Assembly: GCA_964636125.1 (NCBI GenBank)
Contig: CAZWPX010000019.1
Coordinates: 14,325 to 78,324, forward strand
Source: CAJINA01 sp964636125
GTDB lineage: Bacteria > Desulfobacterota > Desulfobacteria > Desulfobacterales > CAJINA01
Direction: 5' to 3'
Length of the DNA stretch: 64,000 bases
The notes under the pieces are model-generated. The model saw only the letters and a list, made by a program, of their open reading frames with translations, made no database searches and was not told the DNA's origin. A program made the translations under genes and the position numbers. Positions 1 to 9,285 of this stretch are shown piece after piece (the stretch's first letter is position 1; every line of letters begins with the position of its first letter).

Positions 1-1758
1 GCCTGCGGCAAGTGCAAGCTGGTTGTCGAATCCGGGGAAGTTGAACAGGTCGCAACGCCGCTGCTGACCGATGGTGAGAAAGAAAAAGGATATGTGCTGG
101 CCTGCCTGAGCAAGGTGACCGGGGATGTGGTGGTGAAGGTTCCCGAAGAGGTCGTTGAACAGAAACTCAAGGTGGCCGGCATGGGTCAGGTGGTTACTGA
201 GCGTCTCAAGGGGCTGGTGGAGGAGATTGATCCCATGCTCAGGGAAGTCGCTCTGGAGCTGCTCCCTCCCACTCTGGAAGATTCGGTCAGCGACCTGGAC
301 CGGTTGAACCGCGGGCTGAAGAAAGTGGGCTGTGACGTGGCCCGGCTTAACGTGGGCATCAAAGTGATGCGCCAGCTGGCCCAGGCGGCGCGCGAAGATA
401 ACTGGAAGATAACCGCCGCAATTATCCGGCGCAAATGTTCCAACGAAATTCTGGAGGTACGTCCGGGAAACGGAGAGGATCGGATTTGCGGCCTGGCCAT
501 AGATGTGGGAACAACCTCCATCGTGGTCTATCTGGTCGATATGACCGATGGCACCGTGCTGGCCGCAGCGTCCGGGCACAACCGGCAGGCGGCCTGCGGG
601 GATGACGTGATCAACCGGATCGTCTGCGCGGAAAAAGACGGCGTTAAAAAATTGAGCGCCATGGCCCTGGCCACCATCAACAACCTGATCGGCGAAGCCC
701 TGGAAAGTGCCGGGGTCGCGCCCGGACGGGTTAAAAACGTAGTGGTTTCCGGCAATACCACCATGGCACACCTGCTGCTCAAGATAGAGCCGCAGTATAT
801 CCGGCGGGAACCCTACATCCCGACGGTGTCGGAGTTCCCGATTTTAAAAGCCGGCGAGATCGGCATCAAGGCCCATCCCTCGGCTGCGGTTTACATCATG
901 CCCGGACCGGCCAGCTACGTGGGCGGCGACATCGTCTCCGGGATCCTCTACACCGGATTTCACCGTGAAGCGCCGTTGACGCTCTTTATCGACATCGGCA
1001 CCAACGGCGAAATCGTACTGGGCAACAACGAGTGGCTCATGACCGCCGCCTGCAGCGCGGGGCCCGCTTTTGAGGGCGGGGGAATTCGCTGGGGCATGCG
1101 CGCCGAGGAGGGTGCCATTGAAAAAGTGACCATCGAGCCGGACACGCTGGAGCCTGACAATACGACGGTCGGAGACAAGGCCCCCCGGGGTATCTGCGGG
1201 TCAGGCATGATCGACCTGATTTCTGAGCTTTTGGAAACAGGGATAGTTGACCGCAGCGGGACGTTCCAGGCCGAAACGGATAATCCCAGGATTGTCCGGG
1301 TGAATGACGAAGCCGCCTATGTCCTCGCTTTTGCGAAAGAGACCCCCATGGAAGAGGACATTGTTTTTACCGAATCCGATCTGAAAAACCTGATCTACAG
1401 CAAGGGGGCCGTTTATGCGGGTTTTACAACGCTGCTCAGTGAAGCCGGCCTGGATTTTAGCCTGGTTGACCGCATTATCATTTCCGGGGGCTTCGGCCAG
1501 TATCTCAATGTGGAAAAAGCGGTAAGGATCGGTCTGCTGCCGGATATTGAGCGGGACAAGTTTGCCTACATGGGGAACAGCTCCATTGCCGGAGCCTACA
1601 TGGCGCTGCTGTCCAACACGTTCCGCCAGGAGGCGCTGGAAATATGCAACAACATGACCTATGTCGATTTTTCCAGTAACAGTCGCTATATGGATGAATT
1701 TACGTCGGCCCTGTTTCTGCCGCACACCAACCTGGAAATGTTTCCGACGGTTTCCTGA
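1..1758 (+). CDS. Corrinoid-protein reductive activator (RACo-like, 2Fe-2S + ASKHA/DUF4445), 5'-truncated
   Basis: The reading frame is open from base 1 and has no start in the window, so the gene begins upstream; a GTG at 94 is internal. The visible N-terminus (ACGKC, then LACL about 30 residues later) is the end of a plant-type 2Fe-2S ferredoxin domain. After a linker comes an ASKHA-fold ATPase-like part with IDVGTTS near window residue 165, SGNTTM near 250, FIDIGTNGE near 330 and SGGFG near 500. This order is that of RACo proteins, which use ATP to reduce inactive Co(II) corrinoid proteins of the Wood-Ljungdahl pathway or of corrinoid methyltransferases. The partner corrinoid protein is not in the window. 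The protein is probably cytoplasmic. The family call is firm; the specific partner is unknown. Confidence 0.88.
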   Translation, partial: ACGKCKLVVESGEVEQVATPLLTDGEKEKGYVLACLSKVTGDVVVKVPEEVVEQKLKVAGMGQVVTERLKGLVEEIDPMLREVALELLPPTLEDSVSDLDRLNRGLKKVGCDVARLNVGIKVMRQLAQAAREDNWKITAAIIRRKCSNEILEVRPGNGEDRICGLAIDVGTTSIVVYLVDMTDGTVLAAASGHNRQAACGDDVINRIVCAEKDGVKKLSAMALATINNLIGEALESAGVAPGRVKNVVVSGNTTMAHLLLKIEPQYIRREPYIPTVSEFPILKAGEIGIKAHPSAAVYIMPGPASYVGGDIVSGILYTGFHREAPLTLFIDIGTNGEIVLGNNEWLMTAACSAGPAFEGGGIRWGMRAEEGAIEKVTIEPDTLEPDNTTVGDKAPRGICGSGMIDLISELLETGIVDRSGTFQAETDNPRIVRVNDEAAYVLAFAKETPMEEDIVFTESDLKNLIYSKGAVYAGFTTLLSEAGLDFSLVDRIIISGGFGQYLNVEKAVRIGLLPDIERDKFAYMGNSSIAGAYMALLSNTFRQEALEICNNMTYVDFSSNSRYMDEFTSALFLPHTNLEMFPTVS

Positions 1759-1930
1759 CACCAATGGCGCGGCAATTGAACCCCCACAGGGAACGTCAGG
1801 TATGGATATCTACGAAGACATTTGGGAGTTTTTCAGCCAATAGGGCCAAAAGACTTTTTTGAGATGGGTTCTAAACCATTAGTATGACATATTTTCGGGT
1901 TAATTTGCCTTGCCATCAGAGAGGTGTTCG

Positions 1931-3067
1931 ATGGATGATCCTACAGGTGCCGATTTGGCGAACGAAGAATTGCGCCGGAGCCAATGCAAGCTGCTTGAAG
2001 AAAATAGAGTATTAGAATGCCTGTACAAGATTGCTCAAATTGCGGTTGATTACAGCTATTCATTCGGCGCAACGCTCCAGGCCGTCATCGATTTGATCCC
2101 CAAGGCATTTGAGTATCCGGAAGAGGTAACTGTGCGTGTCCGACTGGATGAGCAGTTCTATCAAACACCCGGGTTTGAATCAGTGCGCAATCTGTACGGG
2201 AAGGATATCATTGTAAACGGAGCCGTGCGGGGTAGCATAGAGGTGGGATACCTGAAAGGCGGACGTGCTGCTTCGAATGAAAAAGAGGTTTATTCGGACC
2301 AGCAAATTAAGCTTGTGGAATCGGCAGCCCGCAAAGTGGCTTTCATTATTACTCGCCAGGAGGCAAATGAAAAAAAACAAGCCCTGGAAGAGCAACTCAG
2401 GCATGCCGATCGCCTGGCAACCATTGGACAGCTGGCAGCCGGAATGGCCCATGAATTGAACAATCCCCTGGGAGACATTCTGGGCTTTGCTCAACTGGTG
2501 TCTAATTATCCTGACCTGCCGGAGCCGGCTTACCGGGACCTGATTAAAATTGTTAAATCCACCCTGTATGCGCGTGAGGTTATAAAAAAAGTCCTGCTGT
2601 TCAGTCGTCAGACCCAGCCGCGTGAGGCCAGAGCCAATCTGAACAAATTGATAGAAGAGTGGGCGGATTTTATCGAGTCCCGATGTGCCCAGAATAATAT
2701 TGGAACCGTGTTGGAGATGGAGCAAAAGTTGCCGTCTGTGTCAGGTGACCCTGCTCAGCTCAACCAGGTGCTTATCAACCTGGTGGTTAATGCCATCCAC
2801 GCCATGCCTGAAGGCGGAATCCTGACCATAAAAACCAGGGAAGAGCCAAGGGCCGTTTCAATGGTGGTGCAGGATACCGGTGTGGGGATCGAAGAGGATA
2901 TCAAAGATAAAATTTTTCTACCTTTTTTTACTACCAAAGAAGTCGATCAGGGCACGGGGCTGGGGCTCTCTGTGGTTTATGGCATTATCAAAGAGCATGG
3001 TGGAACCGTTACAGTAGACAGCCGGGCCGGCGTGGGGTCAACCTTTGAGATAAAATTACCTTTATAA
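1931..3067 (+). CDS. Sensor histidine kinase with GAF-like input
   Basis: A soluble kinase of 378 residues. Residues about 25-145 look GAF-like, followed by a coiled coil and a HisKA domain with the phosphoacceptor in MAHELNNP (His174). The ATPase part shows the N box (INLVVNAIHAM), G1 (DTGVGI), F box (FLPFFTTK) and G2 (GTGLGLSVV). No transmembrane segment is visible, so it should sense a cytoplasmic signal. The ATG at 1931 was chosen over an in-frame TTG at 1910 because GAGAGGTG lies just upstream of it. The next gene, an NtrC-type regulator, starts three bases after the stop, so the two almost certainly form a cognate pair. Confidence 0.9.
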   Translation: MDDPTGADLANEELRRSQCKLLEENRVLECLYKIAQIAVDYSYSFGATLQAVIDLIPKAFEYPEEVTVRVRLDEQFYQTPGFESVRNLYGKDIIVNGAVRGSIEVGYLKGGRAASNEKEVYSDQQIKLVESAARKVAFIITRQEANEKKQALEEQLRHADRLATIGQLAAGMAHELNNPLGDILGFAQLVSNYPDLPEPAYRDLIKIVKSTLYAREVIKKVLLFSRQTQPREARANLNKLIEEWADFIESRCAQNNIGTVLEMEQKLPSVSGDPAQLNQVLINLVVNAIHAMPEGGILTIKTREEPRAVSMVVQDTGVGIEEDIKDKIFLPFFTTKEVDQGTGLGLSVVYGIIKEHGGTVTVDSRAGVGSTFEIKLPL

Positions 3068-3070
3068 ATA

Positions 3071-4432
3071 GTGGGGGCGGTGGGCGTGGCTAAAAAAAAC
3101 GAAAAGCAATATAAAATATTGACAGTCGATGACAATTTGAACGCCCTTGAGATTATTAAGCGAAATTTGGAGACGGCCGGTTACAATGTTACAACCAGTA
3201 ATGGTGTTCAAGCTGCCGTGGAGATTTTAAAGGACCAAAAGATAGATCTGTTAATCACCGATCTGAAAATGCCCAAACACAGCGGCTTGGATCTGGTCAG
3301 GCACGTCAGCGAGAATTACAACGATATCGGAATCATTATGGTTACCGGCTACCCTTCCATTGACGGAGCTGTAGAAGCGGTAAAAACAGGCGTGGAGGAA
3401 TTTTTGGCCAAACCCTTTACCGATGAGGAACTCCTGTCGGCTGTCCAGAGTGTTCTGGAAAAGCTGATACGCCGGCGCAGAGTTCAGGCTGTCAGTGAAC
3501 CGGAAAAACCGTATGGCATTATTGGTAACTCAGGACCAATGAAAGACGTCTTCAAATTAATTGTCAAAGCAGCGGCCATGACTGCCAATGTCCTGATATC
3601 AGGTGAAAGCGGGACTGGCAAAGAGCTCGTGGCGCGTGCCATCCATTATGGCAGCTCACGCGCATCCGCGCCATTTGTTCCCGTCAACTGCACAGCTATT
3701 CCGGAAAGCCTGCTTGAAAGTGAACTTTTCGGACATGTCAAGGGAGCCTTTACGGGTGCCAATGTGGCCCGGGCCGGTTTTTTCCAAATCGCAGATGGTG
3801 GAACCGTATTTCTGGATGAGATCGGTGATGCAAGCCAGAACTTGCAGGCCAAACTGCTGCGCGTCATTCAAGATAAGGAAATATTTAAGGTAGGCTCCAG
3901 CCAGGTTGTCAAAGTGGATACGCACATCGTGGCTGCCACCCACAAGGACCTGCAATCTCAGGTAATCCAGGGGGATTTCAGAGAAGATCTCTATTACCGG
4001 CTCAATGTTATCGACATCCCCATTCCGCCGCTGCGTGAGCGCAGACAGGATGTGCTATTGCTGATTCACTCTTTTGTTTCCCGCTTTTGCCGGGAGATGC
4101 GTCGCCGACCTATCACGTTTTCGGATCGGGCCCTGAAAGCTTTGACGAACTACGCCTGGCCGGGAAATGTCAGAGAGCTTGAAAATTTGATTCAGAAATT
4201 AGCAGTGATAGTGGACGAGGATATTATAGATATTGCCGATTTGCCTGACCCAATGCGCTTCAGTATCAGTCAGGAAACGGGGCAAAACCGATCTCTGGCC
4301 CAAGTTGAAGCAGAGCATATCGCGAATGTTTTAGCGAATGTTGACGGCAACAAAACCAGGGCAGCTAAGATTCTGAAGATAGACCGTAAAACTCTTCGAT
4401 TAAAAATAAAAAAAATGGACCTGCCCGAATAA
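3071..4432 (+). CDS. Sigma-54-dependent response regulator (NtrC family)
   Basis: The classic three-part layout is visible in 453 residues. A receiver carries the phosphorylation site in LLITDLKMP (Asp64). A sigma-54 activator AAA+ domain has Walker A GESGTGKE, the sigma-54 contact loop GAFTGA, and Walker B in TVFLDEIGD. A Fis-type helix-turn-helix ends the protein (NKTRAAKILKIDRKTL). It follows the kinase at 1931-3067 with a three-base gap and should be its partner. The start is GTG at 3071; a second GTG at 3086, behind the same G-rich stretch, is also possible and would only trim five residues. A short G/C hairpin (CGGGG-AGTTT-CACCCCG) directly after the stop may end the transcript. The target promoters cannot be told from sequence. 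Confidence 0.92.
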   Translation: MGAVGVAKKNEKQYKILTVDDNLNALEIIKRNLETAGYNVTTSNGVQAAVEILKDQKIDLLITDLKMPKHSGLDLVRHVSENYNDIGIIMVTGYPSIDGAVEAVKTGVEEFLAKPFTDEELLSAVQSVLEKLIRRRRVQAVSEPEKPYGIIGNSGPMKDVFKLIVKAAAMTANVLISGESGTGKELVARAIHYGSSRASAPFVPVNCTAIPESLLESELFGHVKGAFTGANVARAGFFQIADGGTVFLDEIGDASQNLQAKLLRVIQDKEIFKVGSSQVVKVDTHIVAATHKDLQSQVIQGDFREDLYYRLNVIDIPIPPLRERRQDVLLLIHSFVSRFCREMRRRPITFSDRALKALTNYAWPGNVRELENLIQKLAVIVDEDIIDIADLPDPMRFSISQETGQNRSLAQVEAEHIANVLANVDGNKTRAAKILKIDRKTLRLKIKKMDLPE

Positions 4433-4621
4433 CGGGGAGTTTCACCCCGCCGGAACAAATCGCCCCAACTTTGACTCTGCATCTTGATCCCGATCCATGA
4501 CCGCCTCCAAGGCGTCGCCTTCCGGATAATATATCGTAACCATTTGTAAAAACAATTTATATGGAAACGGCGGCGACTGTTGTCCTCTGGCTGTTATTTT
4601 GGCACGCTAACTGCTATTTTA

Positions 4622-4786
4622 TAATTAGTGTCCATCCATGATTGGAAATCACGGATGAAAGGTGTTAGCTTTTAGCCATTAGGTTTTAGGTAAAACGGTT
4701 AAAATACAGGGCACTACCTAATCGCTAACCGCTAAGAGCCAATAGCTCCATCCTGAACTCTTGGATTTATGGGTGGACACTAATTA
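4622..4786. repeat. MITE-like palindromic element, long copy 1
   Basis: This is a non-coding element of about 165 bp with terminal inverted repeats: the left end reads TAATTAGTGTCCATCC and the right end is its reverse complement with one mismatch. The interior (GGTGTTAGC, then AACGGTT, CTAACCGCTAAGAG) matches, in reverse orientation, the element at 35561-35722. Related shorter copies sit at 9224-9261 and 29125-29276. No transposase gene is present. The rest of the 420-base gap between the regulator and the next kinase (4433-4621 and 4787-4853) shows only the small hairpin at 4435-4451. Confidence 0.75.
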
Positions 4787-4853
4787 GAGGGCCGTGATTT
4801 TCATCAGACATGCGCAAACCATTGGCAGTTGTGCAGGTTGAGGAACAATAATT

Positions 4854-6584
4854 ATGGATAAACATAAAACAAGTACCAGATACTACCGGACGCTGCTACG
4901 CAATGTTGTTATTACGATCCTTTTGACGGCAATTACACCGACCATGGTGGTCAGCCTGTTCATTTTAGATGAGTTTCGGACTTCCTATAAAAAAAAGGTG
5001 TACAGTCATTTAGAGCTGCTGGCCAGGAAGCATAAAAAGAATATTGATATGTTTCTGGAAGAAAAACTGATGGACATTCGTCTGGTCGCAAGTACTAACA
5101 GTTTTGAGGATTTAAGTAATGAATCCAAGCTCAATCGAAAATTTGTTGAGCTGCAACGCGCCTTTGAACGTACTTTCGTAGACATCGGGGTGGTCGATCA
5201 TCAGGGGCACCAGGTTGCCTATGCCGGACCACACAATTTAACCGGTGCAGGATATCTTGAATCAGACTGGTTTAAAAAAGCCATCTCCAGTCCGTACTAT
5301 ATAAGCGATGTTTTTAAAGGGCTGCGTGGGGAGCCCCATTTTATCATAACAGTGAGGCACGAGCAGGACGGTAAACCTTGGATTCTGAGGGCCACCATCG
5401 ATTTCAGAGAGTTTAATAATATTGTGGAATATCTACGCATCGGAGAAACCGGATTTGCGTTTATTTTGAACCGGACCGGCCAATTTCAAACCAAACCCCT
5501 GTCAGATATAGATCCTGAAAGAATAATCAGGATTTATGATAACAGCATTGAGGTGGATCGTTCCAATACCATTTTCAGGCAACAAGGCCATGCCGGCAAA
5601 GAAATCCTGTATGCAATCACCTTTTTAAACAACGGTGAATGGCTGATGGTGCTTCAACAGGATTACAATGATGCCTTTGCTGATCTGAACAACACCCAGA
5701 AGATTGCCTTTCTGATTATCCTGATCGGCAGCCTGGGCATCATCGCAAGCGCATTGATATTGTCACGCAGATTGATCCATCGTATTGCCCTGGCAGACGA
5801 GGAACGTCAAATTGCAGATGATGAAAAAGAGATCATGTCCCAACAGGTCATCGAAACCGGAAAACTTGCATCGATTGGCGAGTTGGCGGCCGGTATTGCC
5901 CATGAAATAAACAACCCGGTGGCCATTATGGTTGAAGAGGCGGGCTGGATTCAAGACCTGCTGGAGGAAGAAGAGTTTCAGAAAAGCGACAATTTAGAAG
6001 AATTTAACAGGGCCCTGAAGCAGATCAACACCCAGGGCCAGCGCTGCAAGGGCATCACCCATAAACTGTTGAGCTTCGCACGCAAGACAGACTCGCGGGT
6101 CAAAGACATTTTTGTGAACGAAATGCTTGATGAGATGATCCACTTGTCTTCCCAGCGGGCAAAATACGACAGCATAAAGATCCGTTCCCAATTTGAAAAG
6201 GACTTACCGGCGATACAGGCTTCAGAATCCGAGTTGCAACAGGTTTTACTCAATTTGATAAACAATGCCATGGATGCCATGGGCAACACCGGCGGCACCA
6301 TCACGCTGACCTCGAAAAAAGAGAAAAACGATATGGTCGTGACGGTGGCCGATACCGGTCCGGGCATTGCCGAAGCCAACCTGTCGCGAATATTTGACCC
6401 CTTTTTTACGACCAAGCCGGTGGGCAAGGGGACGGGACTGGGGCTTTCCATTTGTTATGGGATCATCAAAAAAATGGGGGGGCATATAATCGCCCGGAGT
6501 ACCAACGGTAAGGGAACAACCTTTGAAATGCGACTTCCCATAAACAACGAGGCGAAGACTCCCGATGCGGAAAAAGACCCATAG
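4854..6584 (+). CDS. Membrane histidine kinase with Cache-type sensor
   Basis: A 576-residue kinase. One membrane helix lies at about 17-40 and a second at about 284-304, enclosing an extracytoplasmic region of about 240 residues that looks like a double-Cache (dCache) ligand-binding domain. Downstream are a short coiled coil, HisKA (GIAHEINNP, His350) and the HATPase boxes (INNAMDAM, DTGPGIAE, FDPFFTTK, GTGLGLSI). It lacks a receiver of its own; two single-domain receivers follow at 6667 and 7185 and are its likely phosphorylation targets. It heads a run of co-oriented genes reaching the CBS protein at 11.5 kb. AGGA about ten bases upstream supports the ATG start. Confidence 0.9.
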   Translation: MDKHKTSTRYYRTLLRNVVITILLTAITPTMVVSLFILDEFRTSYKKKVYSHLELLARKHKKNIDMFLEEKLMDIRLVASTNSFEDLSNESKLNRKFVELQRAFERTFVDIGVVDHQGHQVAYAGPHNLTGAGYLESDWFKKAISSPYYISDVFKGLRGEPHFIITVRHEQDGKPWILRATIDFREFNNIVEYLRIGETGFAFILNRTGQFQTKPLSDIDPERIIRIYDNSIEVDRSNTIFRQQGHAGKEILYAITFLNNGEWLMVLQQDYNDAFADLNNTQKIAFLIILIGSLGIIASALILSRRLIHRIALADEERQIADDEKEIMSQQVIETGKLASIGELAAGIAHEINNPVAIMVEEAGWIQDLLEEEEFQKSDNLEEFNRALKQINTQGQRCKGITHKLLSFARKTDSRVKDIFVNEMLDEMIHLSSQRAKYDSIKIRSQFEKDLPAIQASESELQQVLLNLINNAMDAMGNTGGTITLTSKKEKNDMVVTVADTGPGIAEANLSRIFDPFFTTKPVGKGTGLGLSICYGIIKKMGGHIIARSTNGKGTTFEMRLPINNEAKTPDAEKDP

Positions 6585-6666
6585 AATCGCAATGACCAGT
6601 ATGAAAATAATATATGAAAACCACTCTACCTGGCTGGTTTTCGACTAAAAAGAAGGGAGGTTAAAA

Positions 6667-7098
6667 ATGACTATCGCAAAAGTTCTTTTGACTGATGATG
6701 AAAAGCCGTTTGTGGAAACCATGATAAAACGACTTCAGAAGAGAGATGTTGACGTCGTGCCCGCATTCGACGGCAAGCAAGCGTTGGAAAAACTTGCGGA
6801 GGATGGCACGCTTGAAGTTGTTATCCTGGATATTAAAATGCCGGTTATGGATGGGATGACGACTTTAAAGGAGATTAAAAGCAACTTCCCTCTGGTGGAA
6901 GTGATTATGCTTACCGGCCACGCCACAGTGGAGACCGGGATTGAGGGTATGAAAAAGGGGGCCTTTGATTATCTGATGAAACCTTGCGATATGGACCAGT
7001 TAATCACCAAGGTTGAGCAGGCGGCAAAACACAAACGGCAGCATGAGGAAAAGATCATGGAGGCCCGCGTGCAGGCGATTACTCTCCGGCGTCCATAA
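6667..7098 (+). CDS. Single-domain response regulator
   Basis: A 143-residue receiver with acidic pocket TDDE, phosphoacceptor in VVILDIKMP (Asp55), the conserved Thr in MLTGHA and Lys in YLMKP. About 25 residues after the fold form a charged tail with no recognisable output domain. It probably relays phosphate or acts by protein contact. A strong GGGAGG ribosome site stands before the ATG. It sits between the Cache kinase and a second lone receiver, and is close in sequence to the receivers at 7185 and 10488, suggesting local duplication. Confidence 0.9.
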   Translation: MTIAKVLLTDDEKPFVETMIKRLQKRDVDVVPAFDGKQALEKLAEDGTLEVVILDIKMPVMDGMTTLKEIKSNFPLVEVIMLTGHATVETGIEGMKKGAFDYLMKPCDMDQLITKVEQAAKHKRQHEEKIMEARVQAITLRRP

Positions 7099-7184
7099 GC
7101 TGCATTATACACGGACGATTACACCCTGTTTGCCATATCGTCTATGCAACCATATCAGAATTAACGGTTTCAGGGAGGACAGCT

Positions 7185-7586
7185 ATGGTTAAAAAGGATA
7201 ACATTCAGCCAGACCCTATAAGACTGCTGTTGATTGATGATGAAGTTGGGTATGTCAATGTTCTTTCCAACCGACTGTCAAAGCGTAATTTCGAGGTAGG
7301 CAAAGCCTGTAGTGCGTCCGAAGCCTTTCAGATCATGCGCCAGAGGGATTTCGATGTGGCCATTCTGGATCTTAAAATGGAGGATATGGACGGCATCGAA
7401 ATTCTGAAGATATTGAAGAAAATGGCTCCGGAGCTTGCCGTCATCATGCTCACCGGCCACGGTTCGGCCGAAGCCGCGCATGAAGGAATCAAGCAGGGTG
7501 CTTTTGACTACCTGACCAAACCGTGTAACTTTGATGAATTGATCCGAAAAATACAGGAAGCCTATCAACACCCATCAGCGCATTGA
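7185..7586 (+). CDS. Single-domain response regulator
   Basis: A 133-residue receiver. The acidic pair is in LIDDE, the phosphorylated Asp62 is in VAILDLKME, the switch Thr is in MLTGHG, and Lys is in YLTKP. The usual Pro after the phosphosite (KMP) is Glu here (KME), a small deviation. There is no output domain. GGGAGG lies before the ATG. It directly precedes the anion transporter gene (48 bases), so the regulator and transporter may be co-expressed; whether the receiver acts on the transporter is unknown. Confidence 0.9.
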   Translation: MVKKDNIQPDPIRLLLIDDEVGYVNVLSNRLSKRNFEVGKACSASEAFQIMRQRDFDVAILDLKMEDMDGIEILKILKKMAPELAVIMLTGHGSAEAAHEGIKQGAFDYLTKPCNFDELIRKIQEAYQHPSAH

Positions 7587-7634
7587 GTCAACCTGTGTTT
7601 GTTTTGTGATTACCGACCAGAGGGAGAACTATAG

Positions 7635-9221
7635 ATGGCCGCGATTGTTAAATCCAGGAATTTTCAACTGTGTATTGCCCTTTTGCTTGGGGCCGTTGTT
7701 CTGATGCTGCCCAGACCCGAAGGAACAAAATTCAAAATTTCAGGTGACAGTGGCCAAGTGTTCTACAAAAGTATCAGTTCCCATTTCAGCCTGGCTCCAG
7801 AGGCAAAAACAGAAGCCGATTCATATGTTGTAGAGATTAAAGAGGGCCAGACATTTGAATCTCCAGGACTGTTTCTTAAAGAAAAAGCAGGCGCATATCA
7901 AAACGCGGATGTTCGGGTAGATTATGTTGATGGGCTCTCCCCCAAAGCCAAGCGCTTTTTAGCCATTCTCCTGATGCTGGTTTTTCTTTTTATGGTTGAG
8001 CCCATCCCGCTGGAGATTACGGCCATTCTGATCGGTGCCTCGCTGGTGGTCATGCAAGTTGTGGATGTTAAAACCGCCTGGGCGCCCTATATGCATCCGG
8101 TGGTGGTGTTTATCATGTGTTGCCTTATTTTTGCCATCGCCCTGGACAAAGCGGGGATTACCAAAAGATTGGGACATTATATCGTTGCCAAGGCCGGTAC
8201 TAATGTGGTCAAATTTACATTTGTTATCTCTATCGGCTTGGGGCTGGCATCTTCATTCATGCATGACGCCGCATCCGTTTCTATCGGTATCGTCACCATG
8301 CTGCCGCTTATGCGGGCAGCCGGGATTGAACCCCATTCCCGCACAGCTAAATTCATGTTGATTTCGCTGGCATTTGCCTGTTCATGCGGAGGCATGGGAA
8401 GTCTGGTGGGCGGTGGGCGGTGTATGGTTGCGGCCGCCTTTCTAAAGGAATTTACCGGTATTGAGATAACCTTTATGGACTGGATCAAATACGCCATGCC
8501 TCTTGCTGTTGTGACCGTACCGGCATCGGTAGTTGTTGTCTTCCTGGTTTTTCGTCCGGATACAACCTTAGAATTGCCGCAGCTTGAAGAAGAGCTCCCG
8601 CCCTGGTCTAACCAGGAGATAATTACACTGGTGATCGTCGCGCTTTCATTTCTCCTTTGGTTGACAAAAGGATTTCACGGACTGCACTATTCCGTTACAG
8701 GGATGATGGGGGTTACCGGGCTTATCCTGGCAGGAATTCTGGAATGGGACGATATACATGAAAATTTAGAATGGGGTACGGCCCTGTTCATTTTTGGCGG
8801 CGGTATTTCTTTAGGACTTGCCATGGGCTACTCAGGGGCAGCTACCTATTTTGCCAATCTGTTTTTCCCGCTCATCCAGGGGGGGGGCTGGCTGCTGCTC
8901 TTTACCGGAGTAGCGATTTTCGGCGCGCTGGTGACCAACGCCATGGCCAATGTAGCAGCAGCGGCTCTGATTTTGCCCATAGTTATCCCCATGGCCCAGT
9001 TGGAGGGGGTGGATCCCACTGTACTGGCCCTGTGCCTTGGCACCGCCACTTCTTTTGCCATGCTGCTGGTTATCGGCTGTCCTCCCAATGCCATCGCCTA
9101 CAGTTTTAAGCAGTTTAAAGCCGCCGATATCACCCGTGCCGGGCTAGTGGCCACACCGGTGCTGTTGGTCCTCCTGATTACCGTCGCATCTGTCTGGTGG
9201 AAGATCTTGGGGCTGGTATAA
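7635..9221 (+). CDS. DASS/SLC13-like anion transporter with N-terminal extracytoplasmic insert
   Basis: A polytopic membrane protein of 528 residues of the divalent-anion:Na+ symporter (DASS) type within the ion-transporter superfamily. A first helix (about 8-25) is followed by about 80 hydrophilic residues and then the usual membrane core from about residue 108. The core shows the two inverted hairpin regions, but the canonical SNT motifs are altered: the first reads FMHDAAS and the second VTNAMAN. The substrate could be sulfate, a dicarboxylate or another anion and cannot be fixed from sequence. It is embedded in a two-component gene run, between lone receivers and a receiver-kinase fusion, which suggests that transport is sensed or controlled by that system. 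Confidence 0.82.
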   Translation: MAAIVKSRNFQLCIALLLGAVVLMLPRPEGTKFKISGDSGQVFYKSISSHFSLAPEAKTEADSYVVEIKEGQTFESPGLFLKEKAGAYQNADVRVDYVDGLSPKAKRFLAILLMLVFLFMVEPIPLEITAILIGASLVVMQVVDVKTAWAPYMHPVVVFIMCCLIFAIALDKAGITKRLGHYIVAKAGTNVVKFTFVISIGLGLASSFMHDAASVSIGIVTMLPLMRAAGIEPHSRTAKFMLISLAFACSCGGMGSLVGGGRCMVAAAFLKEFTGIEITFMDWIKYAMPLAVVTVPASVVVVFLVFRPDTTLELPQLEEELPPWSNQEIITLVIVALSFLLWLTKGFHGLHYSVTGMMGVTGLILAGILEWDDIHENLEWGTALFIFGGGISLGLAMGYSGAATYFANLFFPLIQGGGWLLLFTGVAIFGALVTNAMANVAAAALILPIVIPMAQLEGVDPTVLALCLGTATSFAMLLVIGCPPNAIAYSFKQFKAADITRAGLVATPVLLVLLITVASVWWKILGLV

Positions 9222-9223
9222 CG

Positions 9224-9261
9224 GCGCCCATCCATAAATTCAGGATTTATGGATGGACACC
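9224..9261. repeat. Short palindromic copy of the MITE-like family
   Basis: A perfect 12-bp inverted repeat (CCATCCATAAAT, five-base loop, then its complement) sits two bases after the transporter stop. Its ends match those of the long elements at 4622 and 35561, so it appears to be a solo-terminus or internally deleted copy. It could also act as a transcript hairpin. Confidence 0.7.
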
Positions 9262-9285
9262 AATTAAGCGGTTGCGTATCTAAAT

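Noticed and set aside
1759..1930. Short peptide gene MDIYEDIWEFFSQ after the corrinoid activator
   Set aside because: Only 13 codons, no ribosome site and no supporting context.
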